Virus record (IMG/VR): IMGVR_UViG_3300042310_000730 | Coordinates: 1 to 21,525 of that record | Origin: a virus | Length of the DNA stretch: 21,525 nucleotides | Reading direction: 5' to 3' (one strand) | Shown here: positions 1-7,068 of the stretch, piece after piece | How the letters are laid out: each line of letters opens with the position of its first letter | How positions within the stretch are numbered: the first letter of the stretch is position 1 | Made by a program: the position numbers and the translations under genes | The notes under the pieces: model-generated | Told to the model about the DNA's origin: nothing | Seen by the model: only the letters and a program-made list of their open reading frames with translations | Database searches by the model: none

Positions 1-39
1 TAATTCCCGCAAAGCGCCCGCACCGCGCTCCTCGCCCGC

Positions 40-80
40 AAAAGCCCTCGCCGTCTCACTCCGGCGGGGGCTTTTCTTTT
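40..80 (+). terminator. Intrinsic terminator before the connector/tail genes
   Basis: Arms 40-53 and 62-75 (AAAAGCCCTCGCCG and CGGCGGGGGCTTTT) pair over 14 positions with one T-G wobble and an 8-base loop, followed by further T-rich sequence to position 80. It probably ends transcription of upstream head genes outside the window. The TAA at positions 1-3 may be the stop of the preceding gene, but nothing upstream is available to test that. Confidence 0.75.
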
Positions 81-83
81 TCC

Positions 84-107
84 CCTCCGTGTCTCCGCGC
101 CTCCGTG
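84..107 (+). repeat. Three-copy 8-bp tandem repeat
   Basis: CCTCCGTG, TCTCCGCG and CCTCCGTG follow each other directly (84-91, 92-99, 100-107) in the gap between the terminator and the first gene. Degenerate CTCCGTG-type strings are common in intergenic DNA of some bacteria. No function can be read from the sequence. Confidence 0.6.
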
Positions 108-118
108 AGAGCAAATCT

Positions 119-126
119 TTTGACAC
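119..126 (+). promoter_or_regulatory. TTTGACAC motif, copy 1
   Basis: TTTGACAC lies 12 bases before the GTG start of the first gene. GACAC is repeated inverted just downstream (GTGTC at 134-138), giving a possible 5-bp stem over GGCCCCA. It resembles a -35 box, but no -10 box lies at the right distance and the start codon is too close. Confidence 0.45.
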
Positions 127-138
127 GGCCCCAGTGTC

Positions 139-459
139 GTGTCGCCCACCGCTCGCAACGCCCTCGCTCTCCGCTCCGCGCAACTGCGCCAAACCGCGCA
201 CGGCACCACGGTCAAGTTTCGCCAGGCTGAGATCCGCGTCTGCCTCGCTCCCGTCTCCATCGGCCTCGACCTCGAAACCGGCGGCCTCCGCCAAGGCGGT
301 GAGTTCTCGATCCGTTTCCTCGCCGCCGACCTGCAATCGCCACCCCGCCGAGGCGAAGCCGTCACCTTCAGCGCCAAGACCTACTTCCTCTCGCAGATCA
401 GCGAGACCCACGCCCCCGGCGAATACCTCGCCACCATGTCCCCAGGAGGTGCCGCGTGA
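139..459 (+). CDS. Head-closure / head-tail connector-like protein
   Basis: 106 residues, GTG start, no Shine-Dalgarno. I do not recognise a named family with certainty. The second half (RRGEAVTFSAKTYFLSQISE, then PGEYLATMSP) has the pattern of small beta-barrel head-closure proteins: a proline- and glycine-flanked turn, then an aromatic strand describing a parameter value. Its position supports this, since it directly precedes a tail-completion-like gene and the tail tube genes, as in siphovirus genomes. In frame, a TGA at 121 blocks extension upstream, so GTG 139 is the first usable start; a frame read from 89 is only a compositional shadow. It overlaps the next gene by 4 bases (GTGA), implying coupled translation. 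Role inferred mainly from position. Confidence 0.6.
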   Translation: MSPTARNALALRSAQLRQTAHGTTVKFRQAEIRVCLAPVSIGLDLETGGLRQGGEFSIRFLAADLQSPPRRGEAVTFSAKTYFLSQISETHAPGEYLATMSPGGAA

Positions 460-848
460 ATATCCCCGTCGAGAGCGCCCTCGCCGCGTGGCTCCGCAGC
501 CAGCCCGCCTTTGACGGCATCCCCGTCCACACCGGCCAGAGCGCCGAGACGATCCCAGCCGACTGCTCGGTCCTTTTTGCCGGGTGCGAGAATGTCGAGA
601 TCATCGGCGGCACGCTCTCACGCGCCACGGCCTCCATCGTCCTCGCTACTCCGTCGCACCTAGAGATCGATCAGCACCAGCAGCTCACTTCCGCGCTCCG
701 CGCTGCCCTCCGCAATCTCTCAACCCTCGCCGCGCACTTCGAGGCCGTCGCATTTGCCGGAGCGGTTTTGACCGGCCTCACGGAATCGCAGTCCGATTCG
801 CGCTGGGTTTGCAGCGCCACCCTCGTCCTCGGCATCGCCGAAATTTGA
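456..848 (+). CDS. Tail completion / tail terminator-like protein
   Basis: 130 residues. GTG start overlaps the previous stop, with one of the few strong Shine-Dalgarno sequences here (AGGAGGT at 444-450). The N-terminus (VESALAAWLRSQPAF) fits the amphipathic helix that opens many small tail-completion proteins. It is followed by strands around VEIIGGT and a C-terminal SDSRWVCSATLVLGI strand, typical of the alternating layout of tail terminator proteins that cap the tube at the neck. No catalytic motif. Placed between the connector-like gene and the tail tube candidates, where such proteins normally sit. The stop codon forms part of a TTTGACA motif (844-850). Function is inferred from size, layout and position. 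Confidence 0.6.
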   Translation: MNIPVESALAAWLRSQPAFDGIPVHTGQSAETIPADCSVLFAGCENVEIIGGTLSRATASIVLATPSHLEIDQHQQLTSALRAALRNLSTLAAHFEAVAFAGAVLTGLTESQSDSRWVCSATLVLGIAEI

Positions 849-850
849 CA
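844..850 (+). promoter_or_regulatory. TTTGACA motif, copy 2
   Basis: TTTGACAG begins in the last codon of the preceding gene, its TGA being that gene's stop, and lies 28 bases before the ATG of the first tail-tube candidate. TTTGA (844-848) is matched by TCAAA at 860-864, so a small stem is possible. No -10 box visible. Confidence 0.4.
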
Positions 851-878
851 GCCCCACCCTCAAAGAAATCCACCACCT

Positions 879-1190
879 ATGCCAGCAACCTACACCTTCG
901 GAATCACAGGCGGGAACGCAGGATCGATGATCGTTAATTCGGTCACGATCTCCGACACCTCCGCAAAACAAGAACTTCGTGGCGCGGACGGCGAATACGC
1001 CGCTGTCGGCTACAACAAATTTAAGCGCGAGGTCTCCATCTCCGGCGTCGGCGATGCAGGCTCTCTCGCTGTAGGCGGTGCCCTCGGCAGCATGCCCGGC
1101 GTCTCTGGATCCTATACGATCGACCAAATCTCCACCTCCCGATCCATCGACGGATTCGCGGAATTCCAAATCACAGCAACCCAAGACTAA
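879..1190 (+). CDS. Tail tube-like protein, paralogue A
   Basis: 103 residues, start ATG 879, no Shine-Dalgarno. Small, beta-rich and glycine/serine-rich, without hydrophobic or catalytic segments. It shares a common layout with the next gene: FGI near the N-terminus, a K-x-E segment followed by a DGE turn, a Y-N-K-F-K/Y-G-K-K strand, an I-S/N-G-x-G turn, and a GFA-E/S-x-I-x-x-TQ end. Tail tube monomers of siphoviruses are beta-sandwich proteins of roughly this sort, though many are longer. Just 5 bases separate it from the paralogue. It could be the tube protein itself or a minor tube or tail-tip homologue. Confidence 0.55.
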   Translation: MPATYTFGITGGNAGSMIVNSVTISDTSAKQELRGADGEYAAVGYNKFKREVSISGVGDAGSLAVGGALGSMPGVSGSYTIDQISTSRSIDGFAEFQITATQD

Positions 1191-1195
1191 TTTTT

Positions 1196-1558
1196 ATGCC
1201 CGCACAATTCTACGCCGCCAGCGGAATCACTGCTGATTTCGGAATCCAAGACGAGTCTGCTCTCAATATTTTGATCCAGTCCTACAGCTACGATGTCACA
1301 TCGGATAAAGCCGAGATTTTTAACACCGATGGCGAACTCGAGCACTCACACCGCTACGGGAAAAAAGCCACGATCGCCATCAACGGCATCGGCACCGCCG
1401 TCCCTGATGTCGGCGACAAGATCAGCTCGCTTGTAAATACCGGCGCAGGCGCTCTCACTGGCACGATCCTCGTAGACAGCGTGACCCAAAACCTCACCTC
1501 CGAAGGCTTCGCCTCCGTGGATATTTCGATGACGCAATACGACGCCGTTTTGTCCTAG
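1196..1558 (+). CDS. Tail tube-like protein, paralogue B (major tail protein candidate)
   Basis: 120 residues, starts MPAQFYAASGITADFGIQ. Similar in layout to the preceding gene, including DGELEHSHRYGKKATIAING and a C-terminal GFASVDISMTQ. A strong intrinsic terminator follows directly (1578-1609), as expected behind a highly expressed structural gene. I therefore favour this copy as the abundant tube subunit, but cannot exclude the reverse. No Shine-Dalgarno is visible, because the upstream spacer is only AATTTTT-like sequence after the previous stop. No Ig-like C-terminal domain is present. Confidence 0.6.
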   Translation: MPAQFYAASGITADFGIQDESALNILIQSYSYDVTSDKAEIFNTDGELEHSHRYGKKATIAINGIGTAVPDVGDKISSLVNTGAGALTGTILVDSVTQNLTSEGFASVDISMTQYDAVLS

Positions 1559-1577
1559 CCCACCACGCCCGCCGACA

Positions 1578-1609
1578 GGCTCCCCGGCACAATAGGGAGC
1601 CGATTTTTT
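1578..1609 (+). terminator. Intrinsic terminator after the tail tube genes
   Basis: A perfect 7-bp stem GGCTCCC (1578-1584) / GGGAGCC (1595-1601) with a 10-base loop, followed by GA and six T residues (1604-1609). It lies between the tail tube candidates and the chaperone operon. It probably lowers downstream transcription relative to the tube genes. Confidence 0.82.
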
Positions 1610-1623
1610 ACGAGACAATAGCC

Positions 1624-2013
1624 ATGGAAAAATACACCTACACACAGAACATCAAAGCCGCTGCGGCCCTCACCACGCTCGGCTTCAAGCACAAAGAATC
1701 CTCGCCATGCGTGCGAGTCCACCGCGAAGACGGCAAGGAGACATCCTCCTTCTGGTTTGAAGAGAACGGCCCGAACGGCCTCCGCGCCTCGAAAGTCATT
1801 TTTTGGATGACCAAAGGCCACGCCGAACTCGAAGAGTCCGACCCCGAGCATCCGGTGAATTACATCCGCGCCGGATTCGTGAACCGCGAGACCTGGATCG
1901 ATGTCCACAAAAGCACCCCTCGCGTCCTCGAGCTGAAGCGCAACGGAAAAATCCTCTACCTCTCCGAGAACGCCGACGAAGAAACCCGACGCAAATTCTC
2001 CAAACTTTTCTAG
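1624..2013 (+). CDS. Hypothetical tail-module protein
   Basis: 129 residues, ATG in the context agccATGG, no Shine-Dalgarno. Not recognised. It begins with a short helix (NIKAAAALTTLGF), has a central basic/aromatic stretch with SSFWFEE and VIFWMTKGHAELEE, and ends with a charged helix (EETRRKFSKLF). One cysteine, no membrane segment. Its position between the tail tube and the tail assembly chaperone, and the compact mixed composition, suggest a tail assembly or minor tail role. It could equally be a small regulator carried in the operon. It is separated from the chaperone by 12 A-rich bases. Confidence 0.7.
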   Translation: MEKYTYTQNIKAAAALTTLGFKHKESSPCVRVHREDGKETSSFWFEENGPNGLRASKVIFWMTKGHAELEESDPEHPVNYIRAGFVNRETWIDVHKSTPRVLELKRNGKILYLSENADEETRRKFSKLF

Positions 2014-2025
2014 AAACAAAAAACC

Positions 2026-2439
2026 ATGAAAAAACAAACCCAACCCACCACCACCGACACCGACCTCCTCACCGACGACGAAGTCCTGCGCGAGCAAGCC
2101 ATGACCGGCGGCCCGCAAAAGCTCTCCCGCTGGGAACTCCGCCCCACCGCCGCGCTTGAGATTAGCTGGATGCAGCGCAACAAAATCCTCACCACCGACA
2201 TGGACATCATGTGGCGCGCCTCCGGCTTCGGCTTCATCCACGGCGCACCCAAAGCCAGCGTGCGCGCCGTCGTGAACGACTTCTCCCGATTCGCCGCTGC
2301 CGTCGATGACTGGATGGAAAAACAATCTCCTTCTGCCCAAGAGATCGCCGACCTGCAAAGCCTCTGCCTCGAGCGGACGAACGAATATTTTGCCAGCTAC
2401 AGCAGTCAGCGCGGCGCCAAGGATTCGTCGGGAAACTAA
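2026..2439 (+). CDS. Tail assembly chaperone, short (unshifted) form
   Basis: 137 residues, start ATG 2026 in an A-rich context. After a polar Thr-rich N-terminus comes a helical protein: EVLREQAM, LRPTAALEISWMQRNK, VVNDFSRFAAAVDDWMEK and a C-terminal helix LQSLCLERTNEYFASY. This all-helical make-up and the place just upstream of the tape measure gene match the gpG-type chaperones that coat the tape measure before tube polymerisation. The last codons TCG GGA AAC TAA contain a canonical -1 slippery heptamer. A second open frame continues without its own start, the same arrangement as lambda G/GT. The short form ends with residues S-S-G-N. Confidence 0.8.
   Translation: MKKQTQPTTTDTDLLTDDEVLREQAMTGGPQKLSRWELRPTAALEISWMQRNKILTTDMDIMWRASGFGFIHGAPKASVRAVVNDFSRFAAAVDDWMEKQSPSAQEIADLQSLCLERTNEYFASYSSQRGAKDSSGN
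2430..2436 (+). other. Programmed -1 ribosomal frameshift site GGGAAAC
   Basis: The heptamer G GGA AAC fits X-XXY-YYZ exactly in the frame of the upstream gene and is followed immediately by that gene's TAA stop (2437-2439). Slipping back one base puts ribosomes into the open frame CTA AAC AGC CCC GGC TGG, which continues to 2660. GC-rich DNA follows and could form a stimulatory structure, though I did not fold it. Confidence 0.85.
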
Positions 2440-2660
2440 ACAGCCCCGGCTGGCTCGCGAGCTATGTCTACCGCATCGCCCGAATCACCGGCTGGGGCTA
2501 CAGAGAGATTTTGGAAGACCTCCCGTTCGCGGCGGGCCTTCAAATCCTCCACGCCGACGACTTCGCGCACGGCCGCAAACGAGTCTGGGGCCGCAACAAC
2601 CGCGCCACCGATTTTGACTCCCTCGCAGCCATAGAAGCCGCTTTCGAGAACCTGACCTGA
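2436..2660 (+). CDS. Tail assembly chaperone, -1 frameshift extension (GT-like)
   Basis: Read in the -1 frame from CTA 2436 to TGA 2658-2660, giving 74 residues (LNSPGWLASYVYRIARITGW, then YREILEDLPFAAGLQILHAD, ending AAIEAAFENLT). There is no suitable start codon at its head, so it should be made only as a C-terminal extension of the 137-residue protein, giving about 211 residues. The W-x-x-S-Y-V/Y-R-I-A-x-x-T-G-W-x-Y opening followed by a leucine-rich helix fits the second domain of tail chaperones, which binds tube subunits. Stop 2660 is followed at 2662 by the next ATG. A gene finder that requires a start codon would miss this segment. Confidence 0.82.
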   Translation, partial: LNSPGWLASYVYRIARITGWGYREILEDLPFAAGLQILHADDFAHGRKRVWGRNNRATDFDSLAAIEAAFENLT

Positions 2661-2661
2661 G

Positions 2662-3477
2662 ATGCCCAAAATCAAATTAGAAAACCTCAAGTTTGAGCAA
2701 ATCATGAAGGACTACGCCGAGATCCGTGAGACCACGATCCCCGATGCCGTCCACATGAATGCTCGGCTTCTGTGTGTCGAATTTGCCCGCCGCACTCAGC
2801 CATTTGGTAAAGACGACAAAGTAGGCAAAGCAGCCATCGCCCGCGACTTGCTTGGCGGTAAAAAACGATACGGCATCTTTTCTACGCTCACGGCTTTCGT
2901 AGCCTCAAATTACGAAAGATATAAGACAGGAAATATCCGGCTTTTTGTAAAAAAAGACGGCACCGTCTATGGCACCGACACCGCGCACTTTCTTGATGGC
3001 GCTACCGCTGCGACCTTACGCCAAATCCACAAGGGAGCTTTTCAAAACGGCAGAATGTCTAGCGCAGGCAGTGGCACGCGAAACATAGGGCGCTGGAAGT
3101 TTGTGGATAAATACTTTGTCCCAGACACCACGCTTTCGGACTATGTGAAATCCCAACAAGCCAAATCCGGTTTGGCCAAATCCGGCTGGGCGGCTTGCGC
3201 CAAGCAGCTCAAAAAAGTCGGCTCTGGATCAATGACTCGAGATATTCCCGGATGGGTCACGCGGCATCTTGGAGACTACAATTTCGGGACAGTCGAAGAC
3301 CGCACGGGCAACATCTTTTCTCCCACCGTCGTTCTGACGAACACCTGCCGATATGCCGACAAGGTTCTCCGCGAAACCGAAAAGCTCCAAGGCCTCTCGA
3401 TCGTCGCTGGCAAAATGAAAAAGCAAATGGAGCGCATTCTTAAACACCGCCAAACCAAACTCCAGGAGGCCGCGTAA
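2662..3477 (+). CDS. Hypothetical phage protein between chaperone and tape measure
   Basis: 271 residues, ATG one base after the chaperone extension stop. Not recognised. The opening helices (EQIMKDYAEIRETTIPDAVH, ARLLCVEFARRTQPFG) faintly resemble the start of HK97 gp10-like neck proteins, where a long helix precedes a Pro-Phe-Gly turn. The rest is basic and mixed alpha/beta, with a conserved-looking GTRNIGRWKFVDKYF stretch and a C-terminal Lys/Arg-rich helix. A 15-bp tandem repeat at 3160-3189 encodes A-K-S-G-L/W twice. The middle (about 2860-2960) is less GC-rich than its neighbours. Siphoviruses rarely put a gene here, so it may be a tail assembly accessory or a cargo gene. Confidence 0.7.
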   Translation: MPKIKLENLKFEQIMKDYAEIRETTIPDAVHMNARLLCVEFARRTQPFGKDDKVGKAAIARDLLGGKKRYGIFSTLTAFVASNYERYKTGNIRLFVKKDGTVYGTDTAHFLDGATAATLRQIHKGAFQNGRMSSAGSGTRNIGRWKFVDKYFVPDTTLSDYVKSQQAKSGLAKSGWAACAKQLKKVGSGSMTRDIPGWVTRHLGDYNFGTVEDRTGNIFSPTVVLTNTCRYADKVLRETEKLQGLSIVAGKMKKQMERILKHRQTKLQEAA

Positions 3478-3480
3478 GCC

Positions 3481-5973
3481 ATGGCCGATGTCTCAGTAGA
3501 ATTCGGAGCCAAGGATGTCGGGCTACAAGACAGCCTGAAGAAAATCCAAAGCGAGATGCAGACCCTCGAGGGGAAGGTCAAGAGCGGCGAACTCTCTTTC
3601 GAGGAATTGGAATCCACCATGAAGCGCCTCGGCCAAGTCGAGCGCCTCGAGAAGCAACTCCAAGCGATCGGCAATGCCTCTGACGACTCCTCCCCGAAAA
3701 TCAAAAAGCTCGGCGATGAGATCGATTCTGCCGGATCGCGCGCCCAATCGGTCGGCGGCATCTTCGACGCCGAGTTCCAGAAAATCGCAGGCGCGTTCAC
3801 CGTGGGCAACCTCGCCGCGCAGGGCTTCCAGAAAATCGTGGAACTTGCTTTCGGCGCCGCACGCCAAGTCGTCCAAGGCTTCTCTGACGCGCTCGACCTA
3901 GGCGGGCGGTTGAACGAACTCTCCAGCCGCACCGGCGAAACGGCCGGCAAGCTCCTCGTGCTGGAGACCGCTTTCAAAAACTCCGGACTCGAGGCCGCGC
4001 AAGTCGGCACCGCGATCAACAAGCTCCAGAACTTCATGCAGGATGCCGCCAATGGCGGCGAGAAGCAGCGCGCCGCCATGCAATCTCTCGGGATTTCCAT
4101 GTCTGATCTTGCGGGGAAAACACCAACCGAGGAGATGCAGATTTTTGCGGATCGTATCGCCGCGATCGAAGATCCCACGCAGAGAGCAGCCCTAGCCAGC
4201 GAGGTTTTCGGCGACAAGCTCGGAGGGAAACTCCTGCCGCTCTTTTCGGATTTCAGCGGAAACCTAGATGACGCTCGCGAGAAAGTCGGCTCGCTCGAGC
4301 AGGTGATGGATGAAAACGCCGCCACCTTCGATGCGGCCGCCGAGACCATCGAGGCCGTGAAAGGCAAGATGGCCGCGTTTGCCGCCGGAGTTTTGAGCGA
4401 GACGATCCCGGCTCTCGACGATTTGGGCAAATCGATGGAGCAAGTCGATGCGGCAGGGCTAGGCCAAGATGTCGGCGAGTTCCTTTCCCCTCGCCTGGAG
4501 AAACTCAGCTTTGTCACCATAGGCACTTCCGAGGCGCTGAAAGAACTCATCGCTCTGCTCACGACAGCACCATCAAACACATCCACTTTTGGTAAAGCTG
4601 TAAACGCCGTGGCGGAGAGCCTTGACGGGTTCAATTACTACATGCAGAAAGCGATCAATTTCATCTCTCCGATGGATGATCTTTGGACGATGCTTGAGCA
4701 GAAAGGCCGCGACGCAGCCGATGCTCAAGACACCGCTGCCGCATCGATCGCAGGCACCGGCACCGCCGCGCAGACAGCCGCCACCGGCTTGCAAAATGTC
4801 GGCACTGCATCCGACACCGCCGCCGGAAAAGTCGATGCTCTTGGCACCTCGGCACAATCCACAGGCCAAAATATCGCCAGCGCATTTTCCGTCACCTCCG
4901 ATTTTGCTCCGAAGCTCGATGAGATCAGCGGATCGTGGGGTGGAGTAAACGACCAAATCCTCGGAGGCAAAAATCTCCTCTCCGACAGCTACAACCTCGC
5001 CGACTCCATAACCGGCAAGATCGACGAGCAGGTCACTGGATTTGGAGGAGTCAACGAACAACTCACGACCAGCAAAGACCTCTCATCGATCATCGATACC
5101 ACCTACGGAAAGCACGCCGAAAAGCTGGCTGAAATCCAAGCCAAGCAGGACGCGCTGGCGGCCAAAGAAACTGAGCGCAAAGACAAGCTCAGCGAGGCAT
5201 TGAATTTCGAACTTGCGATGAACGAAGCCAAAGCCGCCGGCGACATCGAACTCGTTAAGACCCTCGAAAACCAAAAGCTCTTTAACGCCGAACTGCAAAA
5301 AGCCATCGCCGCCGGAATGGGTGAACCACAAGCCGCTGCTTTCGCCCAGCAAATGGTCAACGCCAAAAACGCCGCCGCCGGGGTTGCAGTGGACAAGACC
5401 ACCGTCACCGAGGCAAAGAAGGAAGCCGCCGAAGCCGCCACCGCCGCGAAATCCTTCGCCACCTGGCTTGACTACATCCAAGGCGTGGACCCCTCAGCGC
5501 CCGTGAAAAGCCTCAAAGAGCAGACCGCCGATGCCCGCAGAGAAATCACCGCTTTCGGCGAATACATCGGCACGGATCTCAAAAACAAATCCTTCCCCGA
5601 TATCGCCCGCGAGCTCGGCATCAAAGACCTCGGCGACACCGGCACCGAGCAGATGAACCAAATTCTCGCCCACATTGCCAGCAAGCGCGGCGAACTCACC
5701 GGCATCCAGCCGATCGATGAGCAAGGCGGCAAGAACTCCCTGCAAAACATCCAAGCCGAAATCACCAAGCTCGGCACCACCCAGCAACCCCTCAACCTCG
5801 ACGCCACCGCCTCCATCGAGTCGATCAAATCCAAGCTCAAAGAAAACATCGACTTGGCCATCACCACTGGCGAAGGCAGCAAAATCCTCGGCGAGATCAA
5901 AACCTTCGTCAGTGAGATCAAAACCCTCGTCGGCACTCTGAGCCAAAAACTCCCCAGCCCTGTCCTGACATGA
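3481..5973 (+). CDS. Tail tape measure protein
   Basis: 830 residues, the longest gene in the window, with CAGGAGG upstream and start in agccATGG. Residues 1-60 form a charged coiled coil. The segment around 120-330 (LSSRTGETAGKLLVLETAFK, then VGTAINKLQNFMQDA, then DPTQRAALASEVFGDKLG) matches the tape-measure core seen in many tailed phages. A Gly/Ala/Thr-rich middle and another long helical region (about 540-680) follow. Tape measure proteins set tail length and are threaded through the tube. At the usual ratio of about 0.15 nm per residue this length suggests a tail near 125 nm. No peptidoglycan hydrolase domain is seen. It overlaps the next gene by 4 bases (ATGA). Confidence 0.93.
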   Translation: MADVSVEFGAKDVGLQDSLKKIQSEMQTLEGKVKSGELSFEELESTMKRLGQVERLEKQLQAIGNASDDSSPKIKKLGDEIDSAGSRAQSVGGIFDAEFQKIAGAFTVGNLAAQGFQKIVELAFGAARQVVQGFSDALDLGGRLNELSSRTGETAGKLLVLETAFKNSGLEAAQVGTAINKLQNFMQDAANGGEKQRAAMQSLGISMSDLAGKTPTEEMQIFADRIAAIEDPTQRAALASEVFGDKLGGKLLPLFSDFSGNLDDAREKVGSLEQVMDENAATFDAAAETIEAVKGKMAAFAAGVLSETIPALDDLGKSMEQVDAAGLGQDVGEFLSPRLEKLSFVTIGTSEALKELIALLTTAPSNTSTFGKAVNAVAESLDGFNYYMQKAINFISPMDDLWTMLEQKGRDAADAQDTAAASIAGTGTAAQTAATGLQNVGTASDTAAGKVDALGTSAQSTGQNIASAFSVTSDFAPKLDEISGSWGGVNDQILGGKNLLSDSYNLADSITGKIDEQVTGFGGVNEQLTTSKDLSSIIDTTYGKHAEKLAEIQAKQDALAAKETERKDKLSEALNFELAMNEAKAAGDIELVKTLENQKLFNAELQKAIAAGMGEPQAAAFAQQMVNAKNAAAGVAVDKTTVTEAKKEAAEAATAAKSFATWLDYIQGVDPSAPVKSLKEQTADARREITAFGEYIGTDLKNKSFPDIARELGIKDLGDTGTEQMNQILAHIASKRGELTGIQPIDEQGGKNSLQNIQAEITKLGTTQQPLNLDATASIESIKSKLKENIDLAITTGEGSKILGEIKTFVSEIKTLVGTLSQKLPSPVLT

Positions 5974-6710
5974 CGCTCTACAAATCAATCGAAGACTGGA
6001 TCCCGCAGCCCGGCCGCATCACGCGTTCATGGAGCAGCGGGCTTGTTTTGATCCAGCAGGAATTCATCGGCAGCATTTCCGACAATGGCTTGGTGGCCAA
6101 AGATGGCGACCCGTTCCCTGGCGACGACGCAGGCACCGGGGCCAAAGTTTACGGAGTCCCCGAATACCGCGACCTCGGCAACGGCCTGCAATCCGCCGTC
6201 GTTTCGGCTTATGGCATTGTGCCTGGCAAAGCGGGCGTTGAGACCCTGACAGAGCTAAGTTTTTCTGTGGCGACCTTACTTTTTAAAGTTTTAAGATCAT
6301 ACCCCGATGCTCCGCCGGAGCTTGTTTTAAGAGACGACGCCAGAACTTTTTCCGTATTAATAACCAACAAAAAATTCGCAAAGCCTTTTCTGAAAAGTTC
6401 TCCGTCAATTATTTCCACCCCGGCGAATGATGATGAATTTAAAATTTTGGCGATCGGCCCTATCGGCGCAATAGCCGCCGGCGCCTCTCTAAAAGGTGCC
6501 ACCTTCACGGTCAGCCAAATCTTTCCCGGAATTACGCCCGCGTGGTCTGGCAACCATGCCCCCATTCCTTTGACTTCAACGATTACATTCGCTCAAGGGA
6601 ATTCCTACGAATACCAAAGCTTTGGGAACATTATTGAGTCAAGTGCGACCTTTTCAGTGATACCTTATGTCATAGATTTCGGACAATTTCAAGTTCCGCA
6701 AACGCCATGA
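5970..6710 (+). CDS. Tail-tip / distal tail-like protein
   Basis: 246 residues, ATG inside the tape measure stop. The N-terminal 90 residues (PGRITRSWSSGLVLIQQEFI, later KVYGVPEYRDLGNGLQSAVV) look like a beta-rich structural domain. The rest is beta-strand-rich with TFTVSQIFPGITPAW and a final strand around FSVIPYVIDFGQF. Its place directly after the tape measure is that of the distal tail or tail-tip component in siphoviruses. From about 6255 the DNA becomes clearly AT-richer and stays so to the gene end, so the C-terminal domain may have been acquired separately. Function by position only. Confidence 0.6.
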   Translation: MTLYKSIEDWIPQPGRITRSWSSGLVLIQQEFIGSISDNGLVAKDGDPFPGDDAGTGAKVYGVPEYRDLGNGLQSAVVSAYGIVPGKAGVETLTELSFSVATLLFKVLRSYPDAPPELVLRDDARTFSVLITNKKFAKPFLKSSPSIISTPANDDEFKILAIGPIGAIAAGASLKGATFTVSQIFPGITPAWSGNHAPIPLTSTITFAQGNSYEYQSFGNIIESSATFSVIPYVIDFGQFQVPQTP

Positions 6711-6964
6711 ATTTACCAGTGAGCTTTGCGGATTTGGCAAAAGCCGCGAACACCTCGGCCAGTGGTGCTTATCCTTATTCTTTAAAAGGTGCCGACCTCG
6801 ACAAAAATTTCAACGCCGTCGCCATCGACATTCCCACCTCATGGGTATCAGGAGCCGCAAACGGCCAACGAATCCTGAATCTCCCCGCCGTCCCAGGCGA
6901 AGGCACCCATGTCCTCGGCGCGGTGAATGGCTCGCTGGCGTGGATCTCAACGGAGGAATGCTAG
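6707..6964 (+). CDS. Small tail-tip-associated protein
   Basis: 85 residues, overlapping the previous stop by 4 bases (ATGA). Opens with a short helix (SFADLAKAANTSA) and continues as a beta-rich, glycine-containing domain ending in LAWISTEEC with a C-terminal cysteine. No recognised family. Repeated overlaps here (5970, 6707) imply a translationally coupled set of tip genes. The GC content returns to the phage norm after the AT-rich end of the preceding gene. Probably structural. Confidence 0.65.
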   Translation: MNLPVSFADLAKAANTSASGAYPYSLKGADLDKNFNAVAIDIPTSWVSGAANGQRILNLPAVPGEGTHVLGAVNGSLAWISTEEC

Positions 6965-6968
6965 CACA

Positions 6969-7061
6969 AGTCTTAAGTCTTAAGTTTGTAAGTTTTAAGA
7001 CTGACCACCGAGACAATCACGCAAACCGCCACTTAAAACTTAATTCTTAAAACTTAAAACT
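6969..7061. repeat. Two inverted heptamer arrays forming a long hairpin
   Basis: Left arm (6969-7002): AGTCTTA, AGTCTTA, AGTTTGTA, AGTTTTA, then AGACT. Right arm (7031-7061): ACT, TAAAACT, TAATTCT, TAAAACT, TAAAACT, the reverse complement of the same unit. A 28-base GC-balanced spacer separates them. The arms can pair over some 30 positions with a few mismatches. This fills the whole gap between two tail-tip genes and is much more AT-rich than its surroundings. Confidence 0.8.
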
Positions 7062-7068
7062 CTCTGCC

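Noticed and set aside
119-148. Standard sigma-70 promoter built on TTGACA
   Set aside because: No TATAAT-like sequence at 16-18 bases, and the expected start of transcription would fall inside the gene; the same holds for the other five copies.
89-514. 141-codon plus-strand frame at the left end
   Set aside because: Ser/Pro/Arg-rich composition typical of an out-of-frame reading of GC-rich DNA, and it overlaps two better genes.
1555-2358. 267-codon open frame on the minus strand
   Set aside because: Low-complexity Gly/Val/Phe-rich shadow opposite two plus-strand genes. Its start lies within the chaperone and it runs through a terminator.
3276-4634. Long open frame of 452 codons on the minus strand opposite the tape measure gene
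   Set aside because: It is a Ser/Arg/Pro-rich mirror of a GC-rich gene with strong codon bias, has no recognisable motif, and opposes a well-supported gene.
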